NCBI GenBank assembly: GCA_905215775.1
Contig: CAJMRM010000026.1
Coordinates: 1-36,787, forward strand
DNA from: an uncultured bacterium
GTDB lineage: Bacteria; Bacillota; Clostridia; Lachnospirales; Lachnospiraceae
Length of the DNA: 36,787 nucleotides
Direction of reading: 5' to 3'
Every line of letters begins with the position of its first letter. Position 1 is the stretch's first letter. Positions 6,586 to 14,980 of the stretch are shown piece by piece. A program made the translations under genes and the position numbers. Below the pieces are notes generated by a model that had not been told where the DNA came from, did no database searches, and saw only the letters and a list, made by a program, of their open reading frames with translations.

Positions 6586-8769
6586 ATGAGTATCAGGATT
6601 GCTTTGGCGGGAAATCCCAACTGCGGAAAGACCACCATGTTCAACGCGCTCACTGGAGCGAATCAGTACGTTGGCAATTGGCCCGGCGTGACGGTGGAAA
6701 AGAAGGAGGGAAGGCTGAAAACCTCCAGGGGAGAGGAGGAGATCATCATTACGGATCTGCCGGGGATCTACTCCCTGTCCCCATACACGCTGGAGGAGGT
6801 GGTAAGCCGCGACTATCTGTTAAAGGAACGGCCGGAGGCAGTCATCAACCTGGTGGATGCCACCAATATGGAAAGAAATCTGTATCTGACCTCCCAGCTC
6901 CTGGAGTTAGGGATTCCGGTGGTCCTTGCCTTGAATATGAGCGATCTGCTGGAGAAAAAGGGCGACCAGATCGACACAGGGCTGCTTTCCGAGATGCTCG
7001 GCTGCCCGGTGGTGGAGACATCGGCCCTTAAGGGAACGGGATTAAAGGAGGCAGCCGGCCAGGCGGTGGCTGCTGCAAGGGGACAGAAATGGATGGCTCC
7101 GGGCCGTGTGTTCCCGGCCCGGGTGGAAAGCGCCATATTAAAGGCGGAGGAGGCTCTGGGAGACCGGGTGGATCCGTCCCAGAAGCGGTGGTATGCCATT
7201 AAGCTCCTGGAGCGGGATTCCCGGGTGGAAGCCGATCTGGATCTGCCTGCCTCCGCCATGGCCTCCATCCGGACAGAAGCGGAACGCCTGGAAAAGGACA
7301 TGGACGACGATACAGAGAGCATCATCACCGACGCCCGTTACGGCTATATCGGCGAGGTCGTCGGAAGGGCTGTGAAAAAGGCGTCGGCCCGGCTGAGTAC
7401 CTCGGATAAGATCGATAAGATCGTTACCAACCGGATCCTGGGGCTTCCGATCTTTGCGGCAGTCATGTATTTTGTATACTATATCTCTGTCACTACTCTG
7501 GGGACCATGGGCACCGACTGGGCCAACGATTCCTTTGTGACGGCTGTTCAGGAGGCTGCTGCCGGAGCGCTCGCCAGCTTAGGCGCAGGAGGTCTGACGA
7601 CCGGTCTGGTGGTGGACGGGATCCTGGGAGGCCTGGGCGCTGTGTTCGGATTTCTGCCCCAGATGGCCATTCTGTTCCTGCTCCTGTCCATTCTTGAGGA
7701 CTGCGGCTACATGGTCCGCATCGCCTTTGTCATGGACCGGGTGTTCCGTCATTTCGGGCTTTCCGGAAAGAGCTTCATCCCGCTTCTGATCTCGTCTGGC
7801 TGCGGGATCCCGGGGATCATGGCCTCCCGCACCATTGAAAATGACAACGACAGACGGCTGACCATCATGACCGCCACCTTCGTGCCCTGCGGCGCAAAGC
7901 TTCCGGTGATCGCCCTTATGGGCGGGATCATGACGGGCTGGGCCACAGGCCATTACGAGGCCGCCGGTTATATTGCACCGCTCATGTATTTCATCGGAGT
8001 GGCAGCCGTGCTGGTCTCCGCCATTCTCTTAAAAAAGACGAAACCGTTTTCCGGAGAAGCGGCTCCCTTTGTCATGGAGCTTCCGGCGTACCATATCCCG
8101 TCTGCAAAGACGGTGCTCATGCACACCTGGGAAAGGCTCTGGGGCTTCATTAAAAAGGCAGGAACCATCCTGTTTCTGGCCTGCATCGTTATGTGGGTGC
8201 TTTCCGCCTTCGGCTTTGAGAACGGCGGCTTTGGAGCCGTGGAGGACGTTTCCAACAGCCTCATGGCGCTTCTGGGCGGAGCCATCGCCTGGATCTTTGC
8301 TCCCCTGGGCTTCGGCTCCTGGCAGCCGGTGGCGGCTTCCATTTCCGGCTTTTCTGCAAAGGAGGCCATCGTGACCACCATGGGCGTTCTGGCCAGTGTG
8401 GACGAGTCCATGGTGGAGGAGACCGCGGTGGTGGGAGCGGCCATCCAGAGCTGGTTCCCCAACGTGGCCGCAGCCTTCTCCTTCCTGGTGTTCAACCTGC
8501 TGGATTCTCCGTGCCTGGCTGCCATTGCGGCTATGGCCCAGCAGATGCAGTCCAGAAAATGGTTCTGGTTTGCAGTCCTTTACCAGAATTTCTTTGCCTA
8601 CGGGGTCAGCCTCTGCGTATACCAGTTTGGCTCTGTGCTCCTGGGAGCACCGGCGGGCCTGGGGACGGCCGCAGCGGCCCTGGTACTGTTATTCCTGCTT
8701 TATATGCTGTTTCGCAGGGATCCCTATAAAAATATGAAAAAGGCAGTCCGCCGTTCGGCGGCGGCATAA
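6586..8769 (+). CDS. feoB: ferrous iron transporter FeoB
   Basis: 727 residues. The N-terminal GTPase domain shows G1 GNPNCGKT (9-16), the G2 region around NWPGVTVEKKEG, G3 DLPGIYSLSPY, and G4 NMSD. A helical GDI-like region follows. The C-terminal half is a polytopic membrane domain with two related Gate segments (FIPLLISSGCGIPGI and the SAKEAIVTTMGVL region) and the conserved Cys in SGCG and in TFVPCGAKLPV. It imports Fe2+ under GTP control. AAGGAGG precedes the ATG. Length and order agree with the clostridial feoA-feoA-feoB arrangement. An intrinsic terminator follows at 8782-8818. Confidence 0.97.
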   Translation: MSIRIALAGNPNCGKTTMFNALTGANQYVGNWPGVTVEKKEGRLKTSRGEEEIIITDLPGIYSLSPYTLEEVVSRDYLLKERPEAVINLVDATNMERNLYLTSQLLELGIPVVLALNMSDLLEKKGDQIDTGLLSEMLGCPVVETSALKGTGLKEAAGQAVAAARGQKWMAPGRVFPARVESAILKAEEALGDRVDPSQKRWYAIKLLERDSRVEADLDLPASAMASIRTEAERLEKDMDDDTESIITDARYGYIGEVVGRAVKKASARLSTSDKIDKIVTNRILGLPIFAAVMYFVYYISVTTLGTMGTDWANDSFVTAVQEAAAGALASLGAGGLTTGLVVDGILGGLGAVFGFLPQMAILFLLLSILEDCGYMVRIAFVMDRVFRHFGLSGKSFIPLLISSGCGIPGIMASRTIENDNDRRLTIMTATFVPCGAKLPVIALMGGIMTGWATGHYEAAGYIAPLMYFIGVAAVLVSAILLKKTKPFSGEAAPFVMELPAYHIPSAKTVLMHTWERLWGFIKKAGTILFLACIVMWVLSAFGFENGGFGAVEDVSNSLMALLGGAIAWIFAPLGFGSWQPVAASISGFSAKEAIVTTMGVLASVDESMVEETAVVGAAIQSWFPNVAAAFSFLVFNLLDSPCLAAIAAMAQQMQSRKWFWFAVLYQNFFAYGVSLCVYQFGSVLLGAPAGLGTAAAALVLLFLLYMLFRRDPYKNMKKAVRRSAAA

Positions 8770-8781
8770 AACGGCTGGAAA

Positions 8782-8818
8782 AGGCCGCGATTCCTTAACG
8801 GGGACCGCGGCTCTTTTT
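8782..8818 (+). terminator. terminator of the feo operon
   Basis: GCCGCG (8784-8789) and CGCGGC (8806-8811) form the stem, with weak pairing continuing into the loop, followed by TCTTTTT. Confidence 0.75.
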
Positions 8819-8850
8819 GCGCCTTTTGCCGTTGTTTTTGCGGGCGGGTC

Positions 8851-8879
8851 TTGTGGATTCCTGCGATCAATAGTATAAT
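8851..8879 (+). promoter_or_regulatory. sigma-A promoter of trkA-trkH
   Basis: TTGTGG (8851-8856), a 17-base spacer and a perfect TATAAT (8874-8879), 45 bases upstream of trkA. Confidence 0.75.
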
Positions 8880-8923
8880 AGGACATAAATCCTTAGAAAT
8901 ACTCAGAAAAGGACAGAAAGCAT

Positions 8924-10279
8924 ATGAAGATTATTATTGTTGGCTGCGGAAAAGTCGGAACCAGCCTGGCAGAGCGCCTCAGCGTAGAGGACCACGATCT
9001 GGTGATGGTGGATCTGTCGGAGCAGAAGGTGGAGGAGGTCTCCAACCGGTATGACGCCATGGGCATTGTGGGAAACGGAGCCAGTTTTAATGTACAGCAG
9101 GAGGCGGGTGTGGATACAGCCGACCTTTTTATTGCAGTAACGGGAGAGGACGAGCTGAACCTGCTCTGCTGCCTGATCGCAAAAAAGAACGCAAAATGCC
9201 ATACCATCGCCCGTGTGAGAAATCCCCTTTATAATAAAGAGATCCGGTTCATAAGAGAACAGCTGGGGATCTCCATGATCATAAACCCGGAGCTGACCAC
9301 GGCCAGAGAGATCTTAAAGGTCTTAAAATTCCCGTCTGCCATTAAGATCGACACCTTTGCCAAGGGCCGCGTGGAGCTTCTCCACTTCCGCGTAAAGCCG
9401 GAAATGGGCTTTGACGGAAAGACCATTATGGAGCTTATGGGACGGCTAAAGACGGATGTACTGATCTGCGCCGTGGAGCGGGATTCAGAGGTGGTGATCC
9501 CCAACGGAAGCTTTGTGCTCCGGGATAACGATATCCTGTCCATTGCAGGATCCCTGGAAAATACGGCGGAGTTTTTTGAAAAGATCGGCGTGCGCTCCAA
9601 AAAGGTACGCAATTCCCTGATCATCGGCGGCGGGACCATTGCCCATTACCTGGCCCTGGACCTTTTAAAGATCGGGTTCCGCGTGCGGATCATCGAGCAG
9701 CAGAAGGAGCGCTGCGAGTATTTAAGCGAGATGCTTCCGGGAGCCAATATCATCAACGGCGACGGCAGCGATAAAAACCTTCTTCTGGAGGAGGGCCTTG
9801 CTTATGCCGATTCCATGGTGGCCCTTACCGGACTGGACGAGGAGAATATCTTCCTGGCCCTGTTTGCAAAGAAGCATTCCAATGCCAAGCTGGTGGCAAA
9901 GGTCAATAAGATCGCCTTCAACGATGTGATCGACAGCTTTGCCATCGACAGCGTGGTGTATCCCAAATATCTGACGGCCGACTATATCTTACAGTATGTG
10001 CGCGCCTGCCAGAACTCCATCGGAAGCAATGTGGAGACATTGTACAACATCCTGGACGGCCGGGCGGAGGCCCTGGAGTTTTCCATCAAAGAGGCTTCGG
10101 ATGTGACGGATGTGCCTCTGATGGATCTGAACCTGAAGAAAAACCTCCTGATCTGCTGCATCAACCGGAACGGTACGATCCTTACGCCCCGCGGACAGAA
10201 CAAGATCCAGGTGGGTGATACGGTGATCGTGGTAACCACCAACCGGGGACTCCAGGACATCCGGGATATACTGAAGTAG
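8924..10279 (+). CDS. trkA: Trk potassium uptake system, NAD-binding protein TrkA
   Basis: 451 residues with two RCK halves, each a Rossmann NAD(H)-binding domain plus a TrkA_C domain. The first Rossmann motif is VGCGKVG (residues 6-12), with the acidic residue ending beta-2 in VMVDLSEQ. The second half starts near residue 227 with IIGGGTIAHYLA and has IIEQQKERCEYL. TrkA forms a cytoplasmic ring that gates TrkH in response to nucleotides. AAAGGA lies upstream of the ATG. The stop is 15 bases before trkH, with its ribosome site AAAGGAG, so the two form an operon. Confidence 0.96.
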   Translation: MKIIIVGCGKVGTSLAERLSVEDHDLVMVDLSEQKVEEVSNRYDAMGIVGNGASFNVQQEAGVDTADLFIAVTGEDELNLLCCLIAKKNAKCHTIARVRNPLYNKEIRFIREQLGISMIINPELTTAREILKVLKFPSAIKIDTFAKGRVELLHFRVKPEMGFDGKTIMELMGRLKTDVLICAVERDSEVVIPNGSFVLRDNDILSIAGSLENTAEFFEKIGVRSKKVRNSLIIGGGTIAHYLALDLLKIGFRVRIIEQQKERCEYLSEMLPGANIINGDGSDKNLLLEEGLAYADSMVALTGLDEENIFLALFAKKHSNAKLVAKVNKIAFNDVIDSFAIDSVVYPKYLTADYILQYVRACQNSIGSNVETLYNILDGRAEALEFSIKEASDVTDVPLMDLNLKKNLLICCINRNGTILTPRGQNKIQVGDTVIVVTTNRGLQDIRDILK

Positions 10280-10294
10280 CAAAGGAGAAGATTC

Positions 10295-11737
10295 ATGAAT
10301 TATTCCATGATATTTTTCATCATCGGCTGGGTCCTGAATATCGAGGCGGCCCTGATGGCTCCGTCTGCCCTGGTGGCGGTGCTGTACGGGGAACGGAGCG
10401 TCTGGGCCTTTGCGTCCACCATCGGGCTTTGCCTGCTTCTGGGGCTTCCGCTGGTGCGCCGCCAGCCGGCCAATAAGGTATTCTACGCAAAGGAGGGCTG
10501 CGTGACCGTAGCCTTAAGCTGGATCGTCATGAGCCTCATGGGGGCGCTGCCGTTTGTGTTTTCCGGAGCGATCCCCAGCATTGTGGACGCTATGTTTGAG
10601 ACGGTATCCGGCTTTACCACCACAGGAGCCAGTATCCTAAAGGATGTGGAGGCCCTTCCCCAGTGCATGCTGTTCTGGCGGAGCTTTACCCACTGGATCG
10701 GCGGCATGGGCGTTCTGGTATTCCTTCTGTGCCTTCTTCCCATGTCCGGCGGCGGCTATTCCATGAACCTGATGAAGGCGGAGAGCCCGGGACCGTCGGT
10801 GAGCAAGCTGGTTCCCAAGGTGCGCTCCACAGCCAAGCTCCTTTATGGCCTTTATGTGGTCCTTTCCCTTTTGGAGCTGGGGCTTCTGCTGCTGGGGAGC
10901 ATGCCGCTGTTCGACGCCTTGTGTACCACCTTTGGTACGGCTGGAACCGGAGGCTTTGGAATAAAAAACAGCAGCATCGGCGGCTATTCCGCGTATATCC
11001 AGTCCGTTGTGACTGTGTTCATGATCCTGTTCGGAATCAATTTTAACGTATATTTCCTCCTCTATATGAGGAAGCCCAGGGAAGCATTCCGCTGTGAGGA
11101 GGCCGGCTGGTATCTGGCCATCATCGCGGTTTCGATGCTGATCATTACGGTGTTCATACGGAATTCCTTCCCCGATATAGTCACAGCCTTCCGCCACGCG
11201 GCCTTCCAGGTGGGCTCCATCATCACCACCACCGGCTTTTCCACCACGGACTTTAACCTGTGGCCGGCGGTTCCCAAGGCGATTCTGGTGCTCCTGATGT
11301 TCATTGGAGCCTGTGCGGGAAGTACCGGCGGCGGCATCAAGGTCTCCAGGGTCGTGCTCCTGTTCCGTACCATGACCAGGGAACTGGAGCAGATCATCCA
11401 TCCCCATATGGTGAAGAAACTGAAATTTGAGGGCCGGGTCGTGGGGCAGGAGATATTAAGGAGCGTAAACGCCTTTATGGTGGCGTATGTGCTTATTTTT
11501 GCTGGGTCCATGCTGCTTGTCTGTCTGGACGGCTTCGATCTGGTGACCAGCTTTACGGCGGTGACAGCCACCCTCAATAACATCGGTCCCGGACTGGAGA
11601 TCGTAGGTCCGATGGGAAATTTCTCCAGCTTTTCCGGCCTGTCCAAGATCGTTCTGATCTTTGACATGCTGGCGGGGCGTCTGGAGATCTTCCCGCTGCT
11701 GGTGTTATTTTTCCGGGATACCTGGAAAAAGTTTTAA
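10295..11737 (+). CDS. trkH: Trk potassium uptake system, membrane subunit TrkH
   Basis: 480 residues, polytopic, TrkH/KtrB superfamily. The four selectivity-filter loops are visible in order: TVSGFTTTGAS, TFGTAGTGGFG, ITTTGFSTTDF and AVTATLNNIGPG. The gating-loop region between the two pore helices of the third repeat carries ACAGSTGGGIKVSR. With TrkA it takes up K+ across the cytoplasmic membrane. It is the second gene of the trkA-trkH operon and is followed by a strong bidirectional terminator. Confidence 0.96.
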   Translation: MNYSMIFFIIGWVLNIEAALMAPSALVAVLYGERSVWAFASTIGLCLLLGLPLVRRQPANKVFYAKEGCVTVALSWIVMSLMGALPFVFSGAIPSIVDAMFETVSGFTTTGASILKDVEALPQCMLFWRSFTHWIGGMGVLVFLLCLLPMSGGGYSMNLMKAESPGPSVSKLVPKVRSTAKLLYGLYVVLSLLELGLLLLGSMPLFDALCTTFGTAGTGGFGIKNSSIGGYSAYIQSVVTVFMILFGINFNVYFLLYMRKPREAFRCEEAGWYLAIIAVSMLIITVFIRNSFPDIVTAFRHAAFQVGSIITTTGFSTTDFNLWPAVPKAILVLLMFIGACAGSTGGGIKVSRVVLLFRTMTRELEQIIHPHMVKKLKFEGRVVGQEILRSVNAFMVAYVLIFAGSMLLVCLDGFDLVTSFTAVTATLNNIGPGLEIVGPMGNFSSFSGLSKIVLIFDMLAGRLEIFPLLVLFFRDTWKKF

Positions 11738-11805
11738 AGCGTCCGGAGGAAAAGGAGCGGCCGTCCGGGAGGTATCTCTCTGGCCGGAACGCTCGCCTTA
11801 TAAAA

Positions 11806-11850
11806 AGAAAAGCTGCGGCAGTGCTTTCTGGCATTGCCGCAGCTTTTTTA
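11806..11850. terminator. bidirectional terminator between convergent trkH and methyltransferase genes
   Basis: AAAGCTGCGGCA (11809-11820) pairs with TGCCGCAGCTTT (11834-11846) over about 12 bp. It is flanked by an A-rich side and a T6 run, so it can stop transcription from both directions. Confidence 0.85.
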
Positions 11851-11874
11851 TGGATTTTTTAGGCGTGAGCTGTC

Positions 11875-12735
11875 TTAGGCCTCCCAGCGGCCGGATGCGC
11901 CGCAGGGCAGTACAAGACCTGTGGAGGTCACCGGAAGACCGATCTCGTCAGAGTGCACCGTACCGCCGAACCGGGGCTTTACGGTGCAGCCCAGCATATA
12001 GGTGAGCACAGCGGGAGCCAGGCCGGTGGTATAGGAGTTGATAAGGAAAAACAGGGGCTTTTCCGATAAGAGTCCGGCGCAGAGCTTCACCAGCGGGAAG
12101 ATGGCGTCCTCGATCTTCCAGATCTCGCCCTTGGGGCCGCGGCCGTAGGAGGGAGGATCCATGATGATGGCGTCATAGTGGTTCCCGCGCCGGAGCTCCC
12201 GTTCTACAAATTTCACGCAGTCGTCTACGATCCAGCGGATGGGGGCGCTTTCCAGGTTACTGGACCGGGCGTTTTCTTTTGCCCAGGCAACCATTCCCTT
12301 GGAGGCGTCCACATGGGTCACAGAGGCGCCGGCCTTTGCGGCTGCCAGGGTGGCTCCGCCCGTATAGGCAAAAAGGTTTAAAACCTTTACAGGCCGTCCG
12401 GCATTCCGGATCTTTTCCCCGAACCAGTCCCAGTTGGCCGCCTGCTCCGGGAAGAGGCCCGTATGCTTGAAGCTGAAGGGCTTGAGCTGGAAGGTCAGTT
12501 CCTTATAGTTGATGCTCCACTGTTCCGGAAGCTGGAAAAAATCCCATTCGCCGCCGCCCTTTGAGCTGCGGTGGTAGTGGCCGTTGAGTTTTTTCCACTG
12601 GGGGGCCGTTTTTTCTGTATCCCAGATGACCTGGGGATCGGGGCGCAAAAGGATATATTTTCCCCAGCGCTCCAGCTTTTCACCTTTTGAACAGTCGATG
12701 ACTTCGTAATCCTTCCATCCGTCTGCAATCCACAT
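11875..12735 (-). CDS. class I SAM-dependent methyltransferase, RlmI/RlmK-like
   Basis: 286 residues. The SAM-binding motif I is VLNLFAYTGGATLAAAKAGA (residues about 116-135), followed by the acidic motif II THVDASKGMV and the catalytic-loop motif IIMDPPSYGRGPKGE. This DPPS version is typical of RlmI-like and related 23S rRNA methyltransferases. No N-terminal PUA domain is evident; instead there is a short beta-rich N-terminal part of about 90 residues. It probably methylates rRNA, with the exact base unknown. The ribosome site is weak, but a consensus promoter sits 47 bases upstream. Confidence 0.85.
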   Translation of the reverse strand: MWIADGWKDYEVIDCSKGEKLERWGKYILLRPDPQVIWDTEKTAPQWKKLNGHYHRSSKGGGEWDFFQLPEQWSINYKELTFQLKPFSFKHTGLFPEQAANWDWFGEKIRNAGRPVKVLNLFAYTGGATLAAAKAGASVTHVDASKGMVAWAKENARSSNLESAPIRWIVDDCVKFVERELRRGNHYDAIIMDPPSYGRGPKGEIWKIEDAIFPLVKLCAGLLSEKPLFFLINSYTTGLAPAVLTYMLGCTVKPRFGGTVHSDEIGLPVTSTGLVLPCGASGRWEA

Positions 12736-12781
12736 ATATGATACCGTCGCTTTCTATGATTATCGTTTTGTTTCTGTGGAT

Positions 12782-12810
12782 ATTATACGTGATTCGGGGG
12801 AGCGTGTCAA
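12782..12810 (-). promoter_or_regulatory. sigma-A promoter of the methyltransferase gene
   Basis: On the minus strand, TTGACA (12810-12805), a 17-base spacer and TATAAT (12787-12782): a perfect consensus. Confidence 0.85.
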
Positions 12811-12882
12811 ATACCAGATGGGATTGCGGCAGTTTTGCGGCATTTGAAGGGAGTATGTAAGAGAATTGAAAGATTCTTCTGG

Positions 12883-12911
12883 TTGAATATTTTGTAAGAT
12901 ACTGGTAGAAT
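12883..12911 (+). promoter_or_regulatory. probable promoter of the cell-wall-binding repeat protein
   Basis: TTGAAT (12883-12888), a 17-base spacer and TAGAAT (12906-12911), 82 bases upstream of the ATG. Confidence 0.55.
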
Positions 12912-12992
12912 GATACCAGGGATATATGGCTCCGGAATGGATCATAAAACGGGAGCCGTATGAAAAAAGGCAGAGGGTAAGGAGATGGATTT

Positions 12993-14405
12993 ATGAAGAC
13001 GAAGGGACTGAAGGTACTGACAGCTGCCGCCGTGTTAAGCCTGGGGCTTATGACTATGGAGGCCCTGGCTGCAGAGGGCTGGGCCATGTCTGGAAATACC
13101 TGGGTATATATGGACCAGTACGGAAACCGGGTGACCAATGAGTGGAGAAAGGGCGCCGACAATCTGTGGAGATATTTGAACGGAAACGGGGAGATGGCGG
13201 TCAGCTGCTGGGCTGATGAGGATTATTTTGTGGATTCCAACGGGATCATGGTTGCCAATAAATGGGTAAAGACCCGGCCCTATTACGGCGGGGATGAGGA
13301 CGTCTGGTTTTATTTTGGAAACAGCGGAAAGGTCGTAAAGGACGGCTGGAAGAAGGTGGACGGAAGAAGCTATCTGTTCGATTCAGAGGGCGTGATGCAG
13401 ACCGGCTGGACGGAGGACGGCCTCTACTATCTGGGCAGCGACGGGGCCATGAAGACTGGATGGAGATATCTGGAGCCGCCTTACGATGAGGACGAGGACG
13501 ATTATACCTACGGCCCGGAGAGCGACGACGGCCAGTACTGGTATTATTTTGCTCCCAGCGGGAAGAAATACTGCACCTCCACCGGAGATGAGGAGGGCGA
13601 GTACCGGGTCAGCCGGATCGACGGGAAATATTACTGCTTCGATTCCACCGGAAAGATGCAGACCGGCTGGGTGTATATGGACGGAGATCCGGATTCAGCC
13701 AGCTCCAACACCATTGAGCACTGGCGCTACTTTGCAGAGCCGGGAATAAAAAATACGACGGTGGGGGCCTCCATCAGCGGATGGCTTTCCCTGGAGCCGC
13801 CGGATCGGCTTCTGGACAATGTGGACGAGTCTGTGGAATGGTATTACTTTAATAAGGACGGAGAGCCTAAGACGGGGCCGGAATTCGGAGCGGCTTCCAC
13901 CGACGATTTTGTAAGGATCGACGGGAAGAACTACCTGTTCGATAAACGCGGAAATCCGGTAAAGGGACTCCACCGGGTGGAGATCGGGGATACCGGCGAA
14001 TATACCTCCTACTACTTTGATAACAGCTCCAGGACTGTGGTAAAAGGAAAACGGACCGTAGAGGAAGGCGACGGAACGAAGAGCACCTTCTATTTCAATG
14101 AGGGGAGCTACGCAGGCCGCGGCTTCACTGGCGTCAAGAGCAATTATCTGTATTATATGGGAAAGCTCCAGGAGGCAGATTCCGACAGCCGCTATATGCT
14201 GGTGAGCCTTCCGTCCGGGAGCCAGTATAAGACGTATGTGGTCAATACCTCCGGCCGTATCTCGAAAAATACGACTGTAAAGGACCGGGACGGAAACCGG
14301 TATAAGGTAAACAGCTCCGGGATCCTGACAGAGATCAACGGCGAGGCCGCCGGAAACGGCCTGCTGGGAGATCCCATAGAGCCGGTATACGAGGAATTCG
14401 ACTAA
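12993..14405 (+). CDS. secreted cell-wall-binding repeat protein
   Basis: 470 residues with a Sec signal peptide (basic MKTKGLK, hydrophobic core, cleavage likely after ALA near residue 26). The rest is built of degenerate choline-binding/glucan-binding type repeats of about 20 residues: W-x-x-G-x-x-YYF-x-(N/D)-x-x-G-x-M-x-T-G-W, for example SYLFDSEGVMQTGW, YYLGSDGAMKTGW and YYCFDSTGKMQTGW. Very acidic inserts, such as the EDEDD stretch near residue 168, break the repeats. No enzymatic domain is seen in the whole length. It probably sits on the cell surface, binding wall polymers. It is a single-gene unit with AAGGAG upstream and a strong terminator. Related proteins in Lachnospiraceae are numerous and mostly unstudied. 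Confidence 0.85.
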   Translation: MKTKGLKVLTAAAVLSLGLMTMEALAAEGWAMSGNTWVYMDQYGNRVTNEWRKGADNLWRYLNGNGEMAVSCWADEDYFVDSNGIMVANKWVKTRPYYGGDEDVWFYFGNSGKVVKDGWKKVDGRSYLFDSEGVMQTGWTEDGLYYLGSDGAMKTGWRYLEPPYDEDEDDYTYGPESDDGQYWYYFAPSGKKYCTSTGDEEGEYRVSRIDGKYYCFDSTGKMQTGWVYMDGDPDSASSNTIEHWRYFAEPGIKNTTVGASISGWLSLEPPDRLLDNVDESVEWYYFNKDGEPKTGPEFGAASTDDFVRIDGKNYLFDKRGNPVKGLHRVEIGDTGEYTSYYFDNSSRTVVKGKRTVEEGDGTKSTFYFNEGSYAGRGFTGVKSNYLYYMGKLQEADSDSRYMLVSLPSGSQYKTYVVNTSGRISKNTTVKDRDGNRYKVNSSGILTEINGEAAGNGLLGDPIEPVYEEFD

Positions 14406-14436
14406 GCTTATAATAAATAAAAGAACGGAAAAGAAA

Positions 14437-14486
14437 AACCGTCTGTACCAGAGCAGAAGAGCCTGCTCTGGTGCAGGCGGTTTTTT
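14437..14486 (+). terminator. terminator of the repeat-protein gene
   Basis: A long stem pairs 14437-14456 with 14463-14482 with few mismatches, followed by T6. It also lies just past the end of the opposing minus-strand gene. Confidence 0.88.
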
Positions 14487-14500
14487 GGCCGCAGCACACC

Positions 14501-14904
14501 TCACCCCCACACGGCGATGGACGGATTCTTTTCTTTTAAGAACCGGCAGAGATCGTCCCATATCTGGCCGTCATCGGGATCCCGGAAGGGAATGCAGAGA
14601 TTTTCTCCGGTAAACACGGCCATGATCCCGTCCCGGCAGGCGATCCGGTTGATCCGGCCGTAATAAATTGGGATGAGTTTTTGATCCTTCCGGCGGACGA
14701 TGGAGAAATAGTTTTCATAAAAACAGACCGTAAATTCCGGATCGCCTCCCAGGATCTGATCCAGCACCGATGAGAGGCGGCGCACCAGAAAGGCCTTTCC
14801 CGCAAGGTTAAAGACCAGGAGAAGGAAGGCGGAGCCGGCGTAATAGAGGGCCAGCTTATGGCGGCCCTGGTACCGCAGCCCTCAAATATAAATGCTGGTG
14901 ACAT
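14501..14904 (-). pseudogene. small one-TM protein (YcxB-like C-terminal pattern) with an apparent -1 frameshift
   Basis: A well-placed ATG at 14904 (GGGAGGG five bases upstream) opens a frame of only nine sensible codons (MSPAFIFEG). A second frame then carries a convincing protein from about 14878 to 14501: LRYQGRHKLALYYAG, a TM helix, then FTVCFYENYFSIVRR, LIPIYYGRINRI and a C-terminal helix. This alternation of a short TM part and a beta-rich YYxxI part is like YcxB-type proteins. Adding one G to the G-run at 14878-14880 joins the two frames. Either the gene is broken or there is a sequencing error; a slippage-switched gene is less likely. Confidence 0.6.
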
Positions 14905-14937
14905 GGAACCCTCCCTGAATGATATCGTATGACATAA

Positions 14938-14977
14938 GAAGACCGGCATACCCGCGGGAGCATGCCGGTCTGTTTAT
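14938..14977 (-). terminator. hairpin after the amidohydrolase gene
   Basis: AGACCGGCAT and ATGCCGGTCT form a perfect 10-bp stem with a GC-rich loop, located just downstream of the amidohydrolase stop. The U-run on the minus strand is poor (TCTTCTTA). Confidence 0.6.
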
Positions 14978-14980
14978 ATC

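Noticed and set aside
8770..8923. Riboswitch upstream of trkA
   Set aside because: The leader after the promoter is only about 40 bases and shows no structured domain.
10637..11407. 256-codon open frame on the minus strand inside trkH
   Set aside because: It lies fully opposite a clear TrkH gene, has a His/Gln/Asp-rich composition typical of antisense shadows in GC-rich DNA, and has no ribosome site.
13695..14561. 288-codon minus-strand frame under the cell-wall-binding gene
   Set aside because: It runs through the strong terminator at 14437-14486 and opposite a gene with a clear signal peptide and repeats.
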